Source of the DNA: Chloroflexota bacterium
Lineage (GTDB): Bacteria > Chloroflexota > UBA6077 > JADZDV01
Direction of reading: 5' to 3'
Length of the DNA: 15,587 nt
Assembly (NCBI GenBank): GCA_020850915.1
Contig: JADZDV010000113.1
Location: 1 to 15,587, forward strand
The first letter of the stretch is position 1. Every line of letters starts with the position of its first letter. The notes beneath the pieces were generated by a model. That model did not search any database. It saw only the letters and a list, made by a program, of their open reading frames with translations, and was not told the DNA's origin. Positions 13,674 to 15,587 of this stretch are shown one piece after another. A program made the position numbers and the translations under genes.

Positions 13674-14001
13674 GACGTGACAGCATAGCCACCAGCTCGA
13701 AGAACCAGCAAGGTGTGCTGGCGAAGCGCCCCCGTCCCGTCAGTCGAGGGGATGTCCCCGCCCGACGTTGTACGCCTGGTCAGACCTCTGCCAGGGAACC
13801 CCCACCGGAGCGGGCCCCGCTGGTCTGGCCGCGGTGAGGGAACCTTCCAACCGGTCTCCCTTGGCGGGGGAGAACGAGACTCCCGCTGACAGGCAGGCTC
13901 GCGGGAAGACGAAGCCCCAGCCACCGCTCCCCGCGGCGGGGGGAGGAGCGGTGGGGAGAAAAGGGAGCAGATGGAGTCAGGGGCTGCTCAGCGCGATAGG
14001 C
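13674..14001. other. Hairpin-rich intergenic spacer without a supported gene
   Basis: No convincing gene in these 328 nt. It holds several GC-rich inverted repeats: AGCGGG/CCCGCT (13809-13821), TCTCCC/GGGAGA (13855-13873), TCCCGC/GCGGGA (13881-13906) and the 10-bp pair at 13921-13954. Near the right-hand gene of the array a weak - strand promoter can be drawn: TTGCTG (13711-13706), 18 bp, TATGCT (13687-13682). It would make the transcript of the 13673 gene nearly leaderless, which fits the lack of a ribosome site, but the match is poor. Confidence 0.5.
13921..13954 (-). terminator. Candidate terminator hairpin after the Pro/Thr-tailed membrane protein gene
   Basis: CCACCGCTCC (13921-13930) and GGAGCGGTGG (13945-13954) are perfect 10-bp arms with a 14-nt GC-rich loop, 47 nt after the stop at 14002. 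On - it is preceded by CUUUUCUCC and not followed by a U-tract, so termination would need another factor or a non-canonical mode. Confidence 0.4.
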
Positions 14002-15587
14002 TCAGGGTCTCGGATTGGCGTATGGCGTTGGCGTGAAGAAAGGGCGCGGCGTGGCGATGGCTGGCGGCGCTCCCGGGGTGGTGGCCGAGGTGCCTGGTGT
14101 CGCGCCGGCGCCGGGCGCGGTCTTGTCGCCTGGCGCCGGCGTCGTCTCGTCGGGCTGGATTGGACCGGTCAGGCGGTAGAGGCGCCATCCCTGATCCGGC
14201 TTGACGATCAGCTCGTACTCCAGCTCGGCGAAACTCGCGCCCTTGTCGAACAGCTCGGGGAAGCGTCGGTTCACGGCATCGAGCGTGCCCTTCTCGCCGC
14301 GAGGCGTCCAGGCCAGAATGTGCGTCACTCTTCCGCTCGGCTCGGCCAGCACCTTCTGGTAGTCGTCGTCCACCTCGAGCGCGAACTTCTTCGGATCGCC
14401 GGAGAGCATGACGATGTCGTAGGTTGTCAACTCGTCCGTGAGGATGCGCACATCCTTCGGCATCGCGGCGATATGTTCGGCCAGCGGACGGCCGGGTTGG
14501 CCGGGTGCCGCGTCGCCGGTGAGCATCATGTGCAGCGCGGTGCGGTCCTGTTGCTCGCCAATGGTGTAGTTCCAGATCCACACGGAGGTCAGATACGGCG
14601 TGATCAGGAATGACAGGACCAACGCCAGGCGCCCCAGCCGGTGGCTCGTGGAGTCCTCGTTCAGCTCGCGCCAGGCCATACCGGTCAGCAGCACCGCCAT
14701 CGGGATAATCGGCATGAAGTAGCGCGGCTGAACGGCCAGCTTGTTCAGGTAGATCATCACATACATGATGGCCGGCAGGACGAGCGACAGCGCCACCATC
14801 AGGGCAGGTATCGAATCCCGTCGTCGCCAGGCGCGCACGAAGAGGAACGGCACGAGCGCCAGGAGCGGCAGGTAGAGGGCCGCCGTGTACACGAAGACGA
14901 ACGCCAGCTTGCCGAGTCCGTCCGGCAGCGTGCCACGAAGAACCTGAGACTCCACCGACGTCACGAGGCCGACGGCTGCCAGAGGGCTGGAGAGGAAGTA
15001 GAACGGGTTCCCCAGGATGAGCCAGTTGAAGTAGCACCACAGCAGCACGGAGTAGGCCACCGGCCCGGCGTACGCCAGGAGGGAGGCCTCGATCCGCGGC
15101 GGCTCCTCTCGCAGGCGCCGGATAATGATCGCCACGCAGAAGAAGATCGCCAGCGCGCCAGCCTCGTAGCGCGTCATGATGGCCCAGGCTGTTCCGAGCG
15201 CCATGACCATCAGCGCGGTGAACCGACCGCTCTCGAGCCAGGAGAGGAACGACCACGCTGCCACAAGCAGCCCCAGGATGAAGCAGCTCTCCGCCATGCC
15301 GTTCGCGGCGTAGAAGAGAACCTGCGGGTTCAGCCCGTAACAGATGGCTCCCAGGGTTGACCAGCGATTGGCCATGCCCATCCGACAGAGAATGCGATAG
15401 ACCAGCAGGACGTTGATCGCGCCGATGACTGCCGTGCTAATGTTCGAGGCCAGCGCGTCCGCCATCGCCAACGGCTTGATCATCGCGAACGGGTAGATCG
15501 TCATCGTGTCGAGCGGTGGCCAGATGAAGCCGATGTCCGCGAGCGCTGGACGGCGCGCGTTGATCGCGATGAACGCCTTGGCGGTCC
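14002..15587 (-). CDS. ArnT/PMT-like (GT39-type) membrane glycosyltransferase with Pro/Thr-rich tail, 5' truncated
   Basis: The frame is open to the window edge (base 15585), so the ATG at 15504 is internal; 527 residues are visible. The edge reads ADIGFIWPPLDTMTIYPFAM, typical of the first extracytoplasmic loop of PMT_2/GT39-like proteins; the catalytic Asp would lie outside the window. About eight hydrophobic helices follow, with MAESCFILGLL, TRYEAGALAIFF and AVQPRYFMPIIPMAVLL, the last recalling the RYxxP motif of the array. After the helices comes a soluble domain of about 160 residues (ILTDELTTYDIVMLSGDP...GWRLYRLTGP), probably extracytoplasmic. The last 52 residues (14005-14160) are low complexity, with 14 Pro and 10 Thr. 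It is not a close paralogue of the six downstream genes, and a 328-nt hairpin-rich spacer separates them. Expected to transfer a lipid-linked sugar; acceptor unknown. Confidence 0.88.
   Translation of the reverse strand, partial: TAKAFIAINARRPALADIGFIWPPLDTMTIYPFAMIKPLAMADALASNISTAVIGAINVLLVYRILCRMGMANRWSTLGAICYGLNPQVLFYAANGMAESCFILGLLVAAWSFLSWLESGRFTALMVMALGTAWAIMTRYEAGALAIFFCVAIIIRRLREEPPRIEASLLAYAGPVAYSVLLWCYFNWLILGNPFYFLSSPLAAVGLVTSVESQVLRGTLPDGLGKLAFVFVYTAALYLPLLALVPFLFVRAWRRRDSIPALMVALSLVLPAIMYVMIYLNKLAVQPRYFMPIIPMAVLLTGMAWRELNEDSTSHRLGRLALVLSFLITPYLTSVWIWNYTIGEQQDRTALHMMLTGDAAPGQPGRPLAEHIAAMPKDVRILTDELTTYDIVMLSGDPKKFALEVDDDYQKVLAEPSGRVTHILAWTPRGEKGTLDAVNRRFPELFDKGASFAELEYELIVKPDQGWRLYRLTGPIQPDETTPAPGDKTAPGAGATPGTSATTPGAPPAIATPRPFFTPTPYANPRP

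Noticed and set aside
13768..14613. 281-codon open frame on + across the spacer and the membrane protein C-terminus
   Set aside because: Low-complexity Gly/Arg-rich product, antisense to the partial glycosyltransferase; no ribosome site or family similarity.
1..15587. tRNA, rRNA, insertion sequence or prophage genes
   Set aside because: No cloverleaf-like sequence, rRNA segment, transposase, integrase or terminal inverted repeat was recognised by eye; a covariance-model scan was not possible.

Overview
This is a GC-rich bacterial window with long, gap-poor coding stretches, frequent GTG and TTG starts, and many tightly overlapping genes. Protein style (YqjM-type ene-reductase, arrays of multi-spanning ArnT/PMT-like glycosyltransferases) and composition are compatible with Chloroflexota or another high-GC phylum, but nothing here is a taxonomic marker, so this is a weak inference.

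Left part (1-2155): a 5'-truncated Old Yellow Enzyme family oxidoreductase on + runs into a convergent HAD-superfamily hydrolase on -. A short divergent control region follows. It carries a good sigma70-type promoter for a 62-residue protein of unknown function and a weaker signal for the HAD gene. After an unusually long perfect hairpin (2242-2284) and a triplicated octamer comes a DPM1-like family 2 glycosyltransferase (2346-3254) with two C-terminal membrane helices.

Main part (3293-13673, all on -): an array of six consecutive, clearly homologous but divergent multi-spanning glycosyltransferases of the ArnT/PMT-like GT-C type (family 39/83 style), ending in a family 4 (GT-B) glycosyltransferase. 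Reading in the direction of transcription the order is 13673->12141, 12064->10484, 10484->8916, 8919->7429, 7427->5946, 5949->4501, then the GT4 at 4501->3293. The last six genes are joined by 4-nt or 1-nt stop/start overlaps or a 1-nt gap, so they are probably translationally coupled. A plausible promoter lies in the 76-nt gap before the second gene. Upstream on the same strand, beyond a hairpin-rich 328-nt spacer, lies the C-terminal part of a seventh, different GT-C-like membrane protein with a Pro/Thr-rich tail; its start is outside the window.

How it may work together (inference): the GT2 enzyme would make a polyprenyl-phosphate sugar at the cytoplasmic face, the GT4 would use nucleotide sugars in the cytoplasm, and the GT-C enzymes would transfer sugars from lipid carriers to acceptors outside the membrane. 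Six side-by-side paralogues that keep the framework motifs but differ in a large extracytoplasmic loop suggest stepwise assembly of one glycan, or decoration of several acceptors. This array is the most interesting part of the window. No RNA genes, insertion sequences, CRISPR arrays or replication origins were seen.
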